Part shown: positions 19,077-28,594 of the stretch, piece after piece | Layout: every line of letters begins with the position of its first letter | Position numbering within the stretch: position 1 is the stretch's first letter | Source: Nocardia carnea | Lineage (GTDB): Bacteria; Actinomycetota; Actinomycetes; Mycobacteriales; Mycobacteriaceae | DNA length: 64,000 nucleotides | Direction: 5' to 3' | Assembly (NCBI RefSeq): GCF_029868325.1 | Contig: NZ_JARWNW010000104.1 | Coordinates: 20,226-84,225, forward strand | Program-made: the position numbers and the translations under genes | Notes under the pieces: model-generated | The model's database searches: none | The model's input: the letters and a program-made list of their open reading frames with translations, nothing else | Told to the model about the DNA's origin: nothing

Positions 19077-19898
19077 ATGAGCGAGCAGGCTGTACCCACA
19101 CCATGGGAGACCAAGCGGTTCGGCGACAGCGCCCTGCCGTTGCGAGACGCGATTTGGCGTGGTCTTCGAGCAGCGCATCAGCGGGCGCTGGCCGCACACG
19201 AGGGACTGGCGCTGGAAACCAACGACGGGTATGGCCTGATCTGGTTGGTCCAGCATCAGGAGGTGGGCCTGGCAATCGAGGCCGCGATGCCGGATCTGCG
19301 GCGGATCAAGCCGGCGCGGGCTCGTTACGAGCTGAATGTGGTTGGCGAGGACAATGTCATCTTGTACCCGTGGAAGTTCGCCGACGACGCGCACACTCCG
19401 GTCGCGAACGCCAAGATGACGATGTCGAAGCTGCGCGAGAGCTTGCTGGCGCTCACCCCGGAGAACTCCGACTCGCAGCTCTCGTTCGAACACGCTGCTC
19501 TCACCGCCGAAGAACTCGACGCCGAGTTCGAGGACGCCGAAACCTTTCTCGATGACGCGATCCAAGCCGGGCGGCTGGTCCTCATCGCCTATGCAGCCAA
19601 CCCGCGCGCCGGTATACTGCGCGTCTACTGGGGCGAAGCATCCCAGGCCGACGACCGCGGCCGATTGAAATGGAGCGAGATCGAACAGATCCCCGCACCC
19701 GACGATATCGGCGACGGTCAGGTTCCGGCACGCCCCTCAAGCCCTGCACCAGTTCCGGACCCGAAGATCGGCACCGGACCTCGCTGGGATCAGTCTGCTC
19801 CGCCGCCCGAGTTCGACCTGACCCCGCGTCCGCCGCTCACTGCCCCGGACGGCGGGCAGCCGCCGATGCCGCAACCCGAGACGGCGAGTGATGCCTGA
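19077..19898 (+). CDS. Uncharacterised protein paired with an ImmA/IrrE peptidase
   Basis: 273 residues; ATG at 19077 with AGGGAGGGATC upstream. The N-terminal two thirds look globular (RFGDSALPLRDAIWRGLRAAHQRALAAHEGL... LYPWKFADD), and the last 70 residues are Pro-rich and disordered. No family recognised. Its stop overlaps the start of the XRE-ImmA/IrrE gene by 8 nt, so the two are co-translated; by analogy with phage ImmA-ImmR and toxin-antitoxin pairs, this protein could be a substrate or partner of the protease. That role is inference. Confidence 0.72.
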   Translation: MSEQAVPTPWETKRFGDSALPLRDAIWRGLRAAHQRALAAHEGLALETNDGYGLIWLVQHQEVGLAIEAAMPDLRRIKPARARYELNVVGEDNVILYPWKFADDAHTPVANAKMTMSKLRESLLALTPENSDSQLSFEHAALTAEELDAEFEDAETFLDDAIQAGRLVLIAYAANPRAGILRVYWGEASQADDRGRLKWSEIEQIPAPDDIGDGQVPARPSSPAPVPDPKIGTGPRWDQSAPPPEFDLTPRPPLTAPDGGQPPMPQPETASDA

Positions 19899-21075
19899 AC
19901 GTCCCCCTCTGAACCTGTTTTCCGGCGAAGCCACCGCGGCGATCTCGGCCTCCGACGTCGCGGTGGTGTTCGACCCAGCACGTCTGACCCAGGCCCGCCA
20001 GCTTGCTGGACTGACCAAAGCGGCACTGGCCGCCCGGATCGGGGTCTCGGGAGCAGCGGTGAGCCAGTGGGAATCGGTGATCTCACCCCCACGACCAGAT
20101 CATCTACACCGTGCGGCCGAGGTTCTCGACGTCCCCGTAGAGTTCTTCGCCGCGGGTCGCCCCTTCGCCCAACTCGACGGTGCCGGCGCGCACTTCCGCA
20201 GCCTGCGTTCGACCAAGGCCGCCCAGCGCGGCAAGGCCGTCGCCTTCGCTCAGCAGGTGTGGGAGCTGGCCCACATCCTCGAGCGCCACGTCCAGTTCCC
20301 CATGATCGACCTACCAGGGTTCCTTCCGGACGACCCCACCCGCCTCGGTGACACCCCGGCCGAAGCCGCCCGCGCGCTGCGGGCGCACTGGGGGATCAAG
20401 TCTGGACCGATTCCTCACTTGGTTCGCACGATGGAAATGCGCGGGATCGTTACCACTATGGTCGCCTTCGCCGGTGACGACACCCCCACCGTCAACGCCT
20501 TCTCCACGTCCCGTATGCCGCGCCCAGTGATCGTGCTGACTCCCGACCGCAGCGACGACGTGTGCTGGCACCGGTTCACCGCGGCCCACGAACTCGGCCA
20601 TCTCGTTCTGCACCGCGACGCAGCCCCTGGTGACGCCGAGCAAGAACGCGAAGCCGACGCCTTCGCCGCTGAATTCCTCACCCCCGCCGACCAGATCACC
20701 GACCAGCTTCCTCAACGATTCGATGTCAAGGCGCTCCAGCAACTCAGCCACGAATGGGGCGTGTCGATCAAGTCGCTGGTGTACCGCTCCCGCGAGACCG
20801 GCGCCATCTCCGACGCTGTGGCCCGCCGTGCCTACCAACGCCTCAACCACCTCTACGAGGTCGGCATACTCGGCGCCGACCCCGTCACCCAGTACCCCGG
20901 CGAAACTCCCGCCCTGCTCGCCAAGGCCTTCGAACTCGCCGAAACCCACGGCACCCTCACCTTGACCAAGCTTGCACGCGAACTTCGCTGGCGCCCCAAA
21001 CGTGTACGCGAACTCCTCGGTCAACCCGATCAGCGTCCGGTCCTGCGCTTGGTCACCGACACCGCGGATCGCTAA
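19891..21075 (+). CDS. XRE HTH - ImmA/IrrE metallopeptidase fusion
   Basis: 394 residues from ATG at 19891 (a GTG just before, 19888, is equally possible). A Cro/CI-type HTH (about 28-85: ARQLAGLTKAALAARIGVSGAAVSQWE) leads to a zinc peptidase domain with HELGH (about 232) and a downstream EREADAFAAEFLTP that supplies the third ligand (Glu). The C-terminus has a further HTH-like stretch (LTKLARELRWRPKRVRELL). Such proteins cleave repressors or antitoxins in response to stress or phage. It is the second gene of an overlapping pair at the start of a defence island. Confidence 0.87.
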   Translation: MPERPPLNLFSGEATAAISASDVAVVFDPARLTQARQLAGLTKAALAARIGVSGAAVSQWESVISPPRPDHLHRAAEVLDVPVEFFAAGRPFAQLDGAGAHFRSLRSTKAAQRGKAVAFAQQVWELAHILERHVQFPMIDLPGFLPDDPTRLGDTPAEAARALRAHWGIKSGPIPHLVRTMEMRGIVTTMVAFAGDDTPTVNAFSTSRMPRPVIVLTPDRSDDVCWHRFTAAHELGHLVLHRDAAPGDAEQEREADAFAAEFLTPADQITDQLPQRFDVKALQQLSHEWGVSIKSLVYRSRETGAISDAVARRAYQRLNHLYEVGILGADPVTQYPGETPALLAKAFELAETHGTLTLTKLARELRWRPKRVRELLGQPDQRPVLRLVTDTADR

Positions 21076-21392
21076 CTTCTTACTCGACGAGGGCAGAATC
21101 GGCCGCGCACTTTCGACCCCCGGTGGTGTCGTACATGAGCAGGTTGTGCCGACCCAGGCGTTGGTCAGTACCGGCATCGGTCCGCCCGTTTCCGCGTGCG
21201 AGCTGCTGGTATCGAAATGCCTTGTCTGCCCTCTGCTGTTCTCCCGGACGGAAAACTGAGTCCGCAGAGCCAGCAGGCGCCGCTATCCCGGGCTCATGGA
21301 ACGGCTCTGGAGAGAATGGGCCAGATATACTGGAGCGCCAGCGAATCGGCGGTGGATGCCACCGCGGATCGCTGCGACAAGGAGGGGTTGGT

Positions 21393-22400
21393 ATGAAGTT
21401 CCGGCGCAGAAACGCAGAGGCGCTCGGAAATCTGATCTGCGGGAATCTTGGCGCTGTAACCCCTGCCCCTGGTCAAGAGCCGCCTTACTTTCCGTATCGG
21501 TCAAGCATGTATCTGACCGAGTTCTTCCAAGATCTCGATACCGACTGGGCACACGACGGCAGTACCCGGCATCGCTGGGCTGCTGACGTCGTCGAAGCCA
21601 TCTTGGCCGAACCGCATGACGGTCCCGCGCATCCGCCGGAAGGCTTCTGCCGCCTGATCGATCACCTGATGAGCCCGAGCGACGCTACGAACGAGGGCCC
21701 CGATCGGCCGAATGCCCTGCGGCAGCTGAACGAGGTGCTGGCCAGGGAGGGATTCGAGGCGTTCTATGGCGACGACAAGCACTGCTACATCCGACACATC
21801 GGGACAAACACCGTCACCGTCTTGCAGGCCAACCCGCACCGGCCCCTGACGGCAGCCGAGGTAAAGCGCCGGAACGACTTGACAGCCTTCCTCGATACGT
21901 GCAGTGAGGACGAGCTGATCGAGGAAATACTCCTGCCTCTGTTCCGCCAGCTCGGGTTCCATCGCATCACCAATGCCGGCCACAAGGACAAAGCCTTGGA
22001 GTATGGCAAAGACATATGGATGCGCTACACGCTACCAACGCAGAATTTCCTCTACTTCGGTATCCAGGCCAAGAAGGGCAAGATCGACTCATCCGGCGTC
22101 ACCAGGGCCGGCAATGCCAACGTCGCGGAGCTGCACAATCAGGCCCTGATGATGCTGGCCCATGAAGTGTTCGATCCAGAGATCAACAGGCGTGTACTAG
22201 TGGATCACGCCTTCATTGTGGCGGGCGGCGAGATAACCAAAGCAGCACGGGCCTGGATCGGCAATGTCCTGGATGCCAGCAAGCGGAGCCAGATCATGTT
22301 CATCGACCGGGACGACATCCTGAACCTGTACGTCGTCAGCAGTCTGCCGCTGCCGGAACGAGCACTGCCGCCCATCACGGATCCCTGGGCGACATCGTGA
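21393..22400 (+). CDS. AbiJ-N-terminal-like / Mrr-like restriction endonuclease
   Basis: 335 residues; ATG at 21393 with AAGGAGGGG upstream. The N-terminal half (YRSSMYLTEFFQDLDTDWAHDGSTRHRW) resembles the AbiJ N-terminal domain found in abortive-infection proteins. The C-terminal half is a PD-(D/E)XK fold: LLPLFRQLGFHRITNAGHKDKALEYGKDI supplies the Asp, and FGIQAKKGKID the QxK. Predicted role: sensor or DNA-targeting domain joined to a nuclease, defending against phage or plasmids. A second, broken copy of its 3' end lies at 26.7 kb. Domain names are from pattern memory and need profile search. Confidence 0.72.
   Translation: MKFRRRNAEALGNLICGNLGAVTPAPGQEPPYFPYRSSMYLTEFFQDLDTDWAHDGSTRHRWAADVVEAILAEPHDGPAHPPEGFCRLIDHLMSPSDATNEGPDRPNALRQLNEVLAREGFEAFYGDDKHCYIRHIGTNTVTVLQANPHRPLTAAEVKRRNDLTAFLDTCSEDELIEEILLPLFRQLGFHRITNAGHKDKALEYGKDIWMRYTLPTQNFLYFGIQAKKGKIDSSGVTRAGNANVAELHNQALMMLAHEVFDPEINRRVLVDHAFIVAGGEITKAARAWIGNVLDASKRSQIMFIDRDDILNLYVVSSLPLPERALPPITDPWATS
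22147..22374 (+). repeat. Direct repeat copy 1 (3' end of the nuclease gene)
   Basis: About 228 bp, roughly 95% identical by eye to 26722-26948 in the same orientation. The two copies flank the HsdM-like methylase gene and an IS3 remnant, about 4.6 kb apart. They are large enough for homologous recombination. Confidence 0.85.
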
Positions 22401-22626
22401 TGCTGGAAGCCCTGGCGGTCAGACCAACCGTGATCAACCGCCGCAGCGCCGGCCACGGCTCCGGATTGGGGAAACCTTCGGTGGCTGGTCGAGCGCGGTT
22501 TCGCATGGCTGCACGCCCTTCAAACACTTACGAACCCGCTACGAGCGCCGCGCGGCATCCACCAAGCACTACTGAGCCTGGCCTGCTCAGTCATATGCCT
22601 CCGGAAGCTCGTTCTGAACTGATCTC

Positions 22627-25600
22627 TTACTCCGGCTGGCCATACGTGATCTCCAGCGAATGCTCCTCCAGGCTCCGGAGCGTCAGTTGGTCGCCTCGGA
22701 CCTGGTTGAGCAGAAAAAGCTCTCTTGTGTGGCACTTGTCGCACAGGCTGACGACTGCAAACGGCCACAGGTCGACCGGAGCCCCGTATGGGGCACTGTC
22801 GACGTAGATGCGGTCGGGACGTAGCGGCTGAGTGCTCGACCGATCGAACGGCTCCCAGTTCGGATGGCTGCCTCTCAGTCGGGACCCGACGATCCGATAC
22901 TGGCCCTCGTCGAGGTACTCACACCGTTCGACCCAATCCCAGTGGGTCCCGGAGAGCCATCTGACCGCACTGATCGCCCCTAGGATGTGTGGTTCCAGCC
23001 GTTCGACGTCTTCGGCCAGTTGGTGGCTGGCGCGAACGCCATGCGCGTGGTGCGAGGTGTTCCTGAGGTCCTTGATGCGGCCCAGGAGGGCGCGTGCATT
23101 GCTTCGGTCGCTCAGGGTGGTGAGTTGTTGGATGCGGGGCGTGATTCCCTCAGTCTCCAGCCGATCGAGGAGCCAGAGCCAGGTACCGAAGGTGGCGCCG
23201 GTCCGGAACTGATTGCGCAGGTTCCGGGAGAATCCGCTCGACGCTGCGAGTTCGGTGAGCGCCAGCACGCCCAGCACACGGGCCAGGCCCTCTCCCAGCT
23301 TGAGCAGTCCGTCTTTCTGCTCCGCCGGGTGCGTGCTGATTCGGTACCGACGGGACAGTGCGGCCGCGTGGTGCGGAAAGCTCCACTCGGCGCGCGAGAT
23401 GAGGTCGTCCAGGGGGCGCACGAGTTCACCGATCAGGCCTGCCTCATGGGCAGCGAACCTGATCTCGTTTCGAACCCCCTGGACGTCCCGCTCGCCGCTG
23501 CTGAAGACGTTGGGCAGGATTTCCGACATCGTATTCCGCAGTGCGCGCCGCCCTTCTTGTACGGCTCCCAGGAGGCTGTCCACCTCGATGTCGGTCACCA
23601 GGTCGACGGGTACGTGCGTATCCAGCAGGTCGCGAGCGCTGGGGTACTGACCGTTGTCCTTGCGGGAGTTCAACCACTCGCATAGCGCCTGGCCACAGCC
23701 GCGCAGCGGCTGCAGCACAAACAGCGAGGTGGCCGCCTCGCCGAAGCCCTTCGGGAGCAGACGCCAGTTCCCCGGCCGCCCGACGAGCATGCCGCCCGAG
23801 CAGAGGGTCAGTGGCCCCCTGTCCTCTGGCGCATCGGACAGTTCAGCGGCAGAGTCTGCCTCGTGAAGGTCTTGGGCGCGCAGATGCTTGGGCCGGTCGG
23901 CGCCCTCCTCCTGCTCCTCACCGCGCTGCGGCGGGTGGACCCGAGTGGTCTCCAATCGGGCGAGGTTGCGCAGCAGTTCAAATTCGCCGTCGAGTTCCGG
24001 TCGGTAGAAGAGCGAGGGTGGGATCTCGCAACCCACCCGTGTTTTGCTGTTATCGATCCAGGCATCCGGAGTACTCGGGTGCACTTCGCTTCGGAGGTGG
24101 TCGCTCGGATCCACATGAAGTGGCAGACTGACCGACTCACGCAGCTCGGGATCCGGCTCGTAAGCATCCCCTGTCCGCTGCGGCTCCCCAGCGCCATCGC
24201 GCACACCTACGGCCTTGCGGACCGCCACCTCGAAGACCTTCCCCCTCGGCCAGCTCACGCCAGCCGAGGTGACTGCCCGGCGCAGCGCCGTGATGGCTTC
24301 CTGGCACCTTGTCCACGTCGAGCCGACCAACGGACGCAGGGCGGCCACCAGAGCGGCAGGATCGCCGGTCTTCTTTATCGCAGGCGATTCGGCGAGCCGA
24401 GTCAGGGCCTCCTCGGACAGCTCGTACCGGAGTCGCAGCGGTTGATCGATCGTGACGTGCTGGTATATCAGTTCGTGGGTGGAGATGATGCGGACCCGGT
24501 CGTCTGGCCGCTGGGCAGGGTCGGCGGACAGGGTGTCCAGGTAGAGCGTGGTGATCTCGGCAATCTGGTCCGAGGTGATGTAGTTGCGCTTTGAGCCGAT
24601 GGAGCGGCGCATCCGCTGGTACTGGTCCTGAGCGTTCAGTAGCAGCACCTGACGCCTGCGCTGTGCCGGCTTGCGGTTGCTGAGGACCCACAGGTAGGTG
24701 CTGATGCCGGTGTTGTGGAAGAGGTGGTCGGGCAACGCGACCACAGCCTCAAGCCAGTCGTTTTCCACGATCCACCGCCGGATCTTTGAATCGCCGGACC
24801 CGGCGGCCCCGGCATACATCGGGGAGGCGTTGAAGATGACCGCGATCCGGCTGCCGCCCTCACCTGAGGGGCCCACTGGCTTCATCTTCGCCAGCATGTG
24901 CTGCAGGAAGAGCAGCGAGCTGTCGTTGATCCGGGGGAGACCGGCCCCGAAACGGCCCGCGAAACCGAGCTGCTCGTGCTCCGACCGGACTGCGGACTCG
25001 ATCCGGTTCCAGGCAACGCCGAACGGCGGATGGGCGAGGAGGTAGTCGAAGGCGATTCCTTGGTGCCCATCTTCAGCGAGGACGTTCCCAAAGGCGATCG
25101 TCGAGGCCCGTCGGCCGCTGATCATCATGTTGGCACGGGAAATCGCCCATGACTCCGGGTTGATCTCCTGGCCGTACAGCATGATGTCGGCTCCCGGGTT
25201 CATCGACGTGATGAACGAGGCCGCCTCGGTCAGCAGGCCGGCCGTTCCACAAGCCGGGTTCAGGATGGTGCGAACCGCGTGTGGCGAGGTCAGCAGGTCC
25301 GAGTCGGCGGAGATTAGGAACGAGGCCATCAGATGGGCGATGTCCCGGGGGGTGTACTGCTCCCCGCTCGTCTCGTTGTTGCTCTCCGCGAACCGTCGGA
25401 CTAGCTCCTCGAAGAGGTTCTCCATGTGGTCGCCAGTGATCATCTGTCCCAGGTCGATCGAGGCGAACTGCCTGACTACGGGGTAGAGGAGTTCTGCCTG
25501 GTGCAGGCGGATGACGGTCCGCTCAAACTCGAAGCCGTCCAGTACTTCCCTGACGTTGCGGGAGTACCCGCGAACATAATCCAAGAGCACCCGGTCGGCG

Positions 25601-25881
25601 TTCGACGGATCATTGAGCACACTCTGGAAGGAGAACCGGCTCAGATTGTAAAAGGGCCAACCCGATGCCGCCTTAAGGCGCTGCTCCTGCTCCTGTTCGC
25701 TGTCGGTGCGCTCGGCTTCGTCGAGTACCGCTTGCCGGCTCGGTGCCAGCAGGGAGTCGAGCCGGCGCAACACCGTGAACGGCAGGATCACCCGTCCGTA
25801 CTCGGAAGGCTTGAAGTCTCCGCGCAGCAGGTCAGCCACCGACCAGACAAAACTGGACAGGTGTCCGATGTTGTCACTCAA
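22627..25881 (-). CDS. HsdM-like N6 DNA methyltransferase with long C-terminal extension
   Basis: 1084 residues from a TTG start at 25881 (GGGGGG upstream). Residues 1-150 look like an HsdM N-domain, 150-460 like N6_Mtase, and the last 600 residues are an extension with a Cys pair (LCDKCHTRELFLLNQ) near the C-terminus. Motif I reads NPACGTAG (usual DPACGTGG) and motif IV reads AHPPF where N/D-PP-F/Y is expected, so the catalytic Asn is His. There is no hsdS or hsdR in the window. It may be a degenerate or repurposed methylase acting as a recognition subunit. It is convergent with the AbiJ-like nuclease gene. Confidence 0.78.
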   Translation of the reverse strand: MSDNIGHLSSFVWSVADLLRGDFKPSEYGRVILPFTVLRRLDSLLAPSRQAVLDEAERTDSEQEQEQRLKAASGWPFYNLSRFSFQSVLNDPSNADRVLLDYVRGYSRNVREVLDGFEFERTVIRLHQAELLYPVVRQFASIDLGQMITGDHMENLFEELVRRFAESNNETSGEQYTPRDIAHLMASFLISADSDLLTSPHAVRTILNPACGTAGLLTEAASFITSMNPGADIMLYGQEINPESWAISRANMMISGRRASTIAFGNVLAEDGHQGIAFDYLLAHPPFGVAWNRIESAVRSEHEQLGFAGRFGAGLPRINDSSLLFLQHMLAKMKPVGPSGEGGSRIAVIFNASPMYAGAAGSGDSKIRRWIVENDWLEAVVALPDHLFHNTGISTYLWVLSNRKPAQRRRQVLLLNAQDQYQRMRRSIGSKRNYITSDQIAEITTLYLDTLSADPAQRPDDRVRIISTHELIYQHVTIDQPLRLRYELSEEALTRLAESPAIKKTGDPAALVAALRPLVGSTWTRCQEAITALRRAVTSAGVSWPRGKVFEVAVRKAVGVRDGAGEPQRTGDAYEPDPELRESVSLPLHVDPSDHLRSEVHPSTPDAWIDNSKTRVGCEIPPSLFYRPELDGEFELLRNLARLETTRVHPPQRGEEQEEGADRPKHLRAQDLHEADSAAELSDAPEDRGPLTLCSGGMLVGRPGNWRLLPKGFGEAATSLFVLQPLRGCGQALCEWLNSRKDNGQYPSARDLLDTHVPVDLVTDIEVDSLLGAVQEGRRALRNTMSEILPNVFSSGERDVQGVRNEIRFAAHEAGLIGELVRPLDDLISRAEWSFPHHAAALSRRYRISTHPAEQKDGLLKLGEGLARVLGVLALTELAASSGFSRNLRNQFRTGATFGTWLWLLDRLETEGITPRIQQLTTLSDRSNARALLGRIKDLRNTSHHAHGVRASHQLAEDVERLEPHILGAISAVRWLSGTHWDWVERCEYLDEGQYRIVGSRLRGSHPNWEPFDRSSTQPLRPDRIYVDSAPYGAPVDLWPFAVVSLCDKCHTRELFLLNQVRGDQLTLRSLEEHSLEITYGQPE

Positions 25882-25908
25882 ATTGCCCCCCGCGCAGGCC
25901 GGCGCCTT

Positions 25909-25931
25909 CCATGGGACTGATCATCCCATGG
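25909..25931. promoter_or_regulatory. Palindromic operator candidate upstream of the methylase
   Basis: Perfect inverted repeat CCATGGGA - 7 nt - TCCCATGG centred about 40 bp upstream of the TTG start at 25881. The position and symmetry suit a repressor or control-protein site; no regulator is identified. Confidence 0.45.
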
Positions 25932-25986
25932 CTACGGCCGGGGCAAGGGCCCACCAGAAGTACGGGGCGCCGACACGCCGGTGGAG

Positions 25987-26341
25987 ACTCCATGGAGCGA
26001 TACATCATTCCGATGCCGGATCTCAATGCACCGCAGTGAAACTCAGTGATAAACTAGCGATTTCGGATCTTCGGCCGTCGATCGGGTCCGTCGGTGACGC
26101 CTAGGATAACGCCCTGGCCGAGACCACGATCGGGCTCTACAAAACCGAAGCGATCCGCGATGATTCCCCGTTCCGGCGCGGCCCACTGACCCGGCTCGCC
26201 GACGTCGAGCTCCTCACTGCGGACTGGGCCGGCTGGTACAACCAGTCCCGGATCATGTACCGCCTCGGCCTGCGGCCACCGGCCGAACACGAAGCTGACT
26301 ATTGTGCACTCCACGCCGAGCAACCAGCTGGAGACAGATAG
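25987..26341 (+). pseudogene. IS3-family transposase (OrfB) C-terminal remnant
   Basis: The plus-strand frame reads HHSDAGSQCT...SIGSVGDA, stop, DNALAETTIGLYKTEAI...WYNQSRIMYRLGLRPPAEHEADY, ending at a TAG (26339-26341). This is the DDE integrase-core tail of IS3 transposases, where the usual text is VGDAYDNALAE; the Tyr codon has become TAG (26102-26104). The 5' two thirds of the gene and both IS ends are missing, so it is a dead fragment. Confidence 0.85.
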
Positions 26342-26573
26342 CCTGGTGCGCATCGAACCCGGGGCGATTCAATTCGATCGAGTCCTCGCCAGGAGGCTCC
26401 ACACGCAACGTCGAAAACCTACTGTCGAGAACCGGTAGAACACCACGCAGAACAGTCCAGTAACCCTCGTAGACGTCCGCCAGTTTGGCTCCAAGACCGC
26501 CGCCCGCAGTCGTCGCTGCGGTATCGCTCCCCGACACACCAGAACCGAGCACGTCCTTGCGATCCCCTACCAT
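26253..26573 (-). pseudogene. Possible truncated hypothetical gene
   Basis: A minus-strand frame from ATG at 26573 (GAAGGG upstream) encodes about 77 residues (MVGDRKDVLGSGVSG...VYEGYWTVLRGVLPVL) before running into the transposase remnant on the other strand, where its 3' end appears to have been replaced. No family recognised. It may be a gene cut by the IS3 insertion or a chance frame. Confidence 0.3.
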
Positions 26574-26721
26574 AGGCACCCTTCCCGAACCGGCCACTAC
26601 TACGCACACCGCTGTCCGTCGATCACCGGGCCACCACAACCCGCCAACACAGATACCGATCAGCGATCATCACAGCATGCCCGCCCACCCGGTCAAACGC
26701 GCAGACCACAGGTCGGTCCTG

Positions 26722-26980
26722 TGATGATGCTGGTCCATGAAGTGCTCGATCCAGAGATCAACAGGCGGTACTAGTGGATCACGCCTTCATTGTGGCGGGC
26801 GGCGAGATAACCAAAGCAGCACGAGCCTGGATCGGCAACACCCCTGACGCCAGCAAGCGGAGCCAGGTCATGTTCATCGACCGGGACGACATCCTGAACC
26901 TGTACGTCGTCAGCAGTCTGCCGCTGCCGGAACGAGCACTGCTGCCCAATGCGGGGGCGGACGGCCTGGGCGATGAGTGA
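26722..26980 (+). pseudogene. Broken second copy of the AbiJ-like nuclease 3' end
   Basis: Positions 26722-26948 repeat 22147-22374. A 1-nt deletion (CAGGCGGTACTAG against CAGGCGTGTACTAG) shifts the frame and creates an early TAG; beyond it the original frame resumes (DHAFIVAGGEITKAARAW...) to a TGA at 26978-26980 with a different last few codons. The 5' nuclease part is absent, so the copy cannot make a functional enzyme. Confidence 0.88.
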
Positions 26981-27037
26981 TAAGCCACCGTGCCCCGGCC
27001 GACGTGCACGGGAAGGGCTGTACATTGGTCCGCCCCG

Positions 27038-28594
27038 TCACCTGGCGCGGTAGGTTTGCGAGTCCAGGTTCAGATGACGTTCGACCAGCCGGTCGATCCT
27101 TTCTTGGTCCAGCCAGCCGGCCTCAGGCCAGTTTTCGCCGATGGCGATTAGTTGATCCCTACTGGGGTAGCGAAGGCTTCTGAGATCCGTGGCATTGACC
27201 TGAGTGTGGCCGCTGAAGCGGCGCAGTAAACGATCAAGTAACGTAGAGTTCAACCACAAGCAGAGGCCGCGTGCGAGGACCTTGTCAAGTCCTCGTCCGT
27301 TGGCGTGAAACACATTGACGTGATTCTCGAAACCAATTCTCTCGCAGGCGATGTCATCGGCATCGAATAGTGCTGCCACTACGCGCCGCCGTTCCTCTTT
27401 CGAGGAGAGTCGTTTTACAACAACGTAATGTCCTGACGGAAATGTCTGCTTGAGGGTTTCCTCGTTGAGCATGATAGCGTTGTTTTTTTTGGCGCCATCG
27501 ACGGGCCACCTGATAGCGCCATCCGCCATGTGCAAAGGATAGATGAGTGGAACTGCGCCATCGACAGGATCTGGACGTAGGTGGTCTTTACTGCGGAAGT
27601 CCACAACTCGGCCAGTGGAGACCTGGGCAATGTCTGCGAGTGTCGACGGGAAGTCTGCATGGATGGAAATCATCTGTGCATCTGATTCATCTGCACTGAT
27701 ATGAATGAAGAGCTCTGCATCATTAGGGTGAACAATCGACTCGTAGTCGACGGTTCTGCTGTGAACTTCCGTTGAGTGGCTTATGCTCGTAGATACCAAA
27801 ACGGGGTGGCGCTCAGTCAGGTCAGTGCGGGTAGCTGAGAAGATTACATTCTCCTGCAGGACTTCGGTGTCAGCAAAGACTTTATTTCGTGCTTCGAATA
27901 TATGTATGTGGTCGAGACTCATGCGGTTTAAGAAGTACTTTCGGAAAGGCCGGAAGTACAGTCCGTTTGTGAAGCTCCTGGGCGTAATGGCAACGAGTTG
28001 GCCGCCGGGCCTGAGGGCGTGCACTCCAAGCGCAAGAAATGCCGAGTAAAGGTTCGACGTCTCGGTGCACAGGTTATCGACCGCTTTGCGTTCAAAAGAT
28101 CCCGCAGAGAGCTTCTTGTACGGCGGATTCGCGATCACTAGATCAAAGAAGTCTTGCTCGGTCACCGACCGCTCTCGTTCCCACATCCAGGATATGAAAT
28201 CCGAGGCAACCAGCTCGGCCTCAACGTAGCCCCCAGATTCCCCTGCCGCCGTGACGCAGTCGGACAGGGTCGCCCGGAGGGCCGGATGCAATTTGGGATC
28301 GACTTCGCACGCAGTAATGCTGATTTGAGCGGTGGGCTGCTCGGCCAATATCCGCTGAACAAGAGATGCCGTCAGTGAACCTGTGCCTGCACCGGGATCT
28401 AGAATTCGAATGAATTGAGCCGGATCAATCCTCGCAAGTGAGGCCATGAAATCTGCCACAGGTGCAGGGGTGAAGAATTGACCCAATTTGGCGCGCTGAC
28501 CGGCGACTAGCGATGATGACGTCTCTTTCCTCCGAGTCTCCGACTGGGCCACAATACCGGTTGCCGTTGTCGAAAATCCCGTCGTCATGGCCAT
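27038..28594 (-). CDS. PstI/BsuBI-type N6-adenine DNA methyltransferase
   Basis: 518 residues. Motif I is LDPGAGTGSLTASL (about 67) and motif IV is IANPPY (about 153), both intact; the order and length fit the gamma-type m6A enzymes that include M.PstI and M.BsuBI. It is divergent from a BsuBI/PstI-like endonuclease gene and should protect that enzyme's sites. A TAAGCT -10-like box sits directly before the start, so the message may be leaderless, beginning at ATG 28588 (second Met). Base use is less GC-rich than the flanks, consistent with transfer. Confidence 0.82.
   Translation of the reverse strand: MAMTTGFSTTATGIVAQSETRRKETSSSLVAGQRAKLGQFFTPAPVADFMASLARIDPAQFIRILDPGAGTGSLTASLVQRILAEQPTAQISITACEVDPKLHPALRATLSDCVTAAGESGGYVEAELVASDFISWMWERERSVTEQDFFDLVIANPPYKKLSAGSFERKAVDNLCTETSNLYSAFLALGVHALRPGGQLVAITPRSFTNGLYFRPFRKYFLNRMSLDHIHIFEARNKVFADTEVLQENVIFSATRTDLTERHPVLVSTSISHSTEVHSRTVDYESIVHPNDAELFIHISADESDAQMISIHADFPSTLADIAQVSTGRVVDFRSKDHLRPDPVDGAVPLIYPLHMADGAIRWPVDGAKKNNAIMLNEETLKQTFPSGHYVVVKRLSSKEERRRVVAALFDADDIACERIGFENHVNVFHANGRGLDKVLARGLCLWLNSTLLDRLLRRFSGHTQVNATDLRSLRYPSRDQLIAIGENWPEAGWLDQERIDRLVERHLNLDSQTYRAR

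Noticed and set aside
22627..25881. A complete type I restriction system
   Set aside because: No specificity or restriction subunit gene exists nearby, and the methylase motifs are altered.
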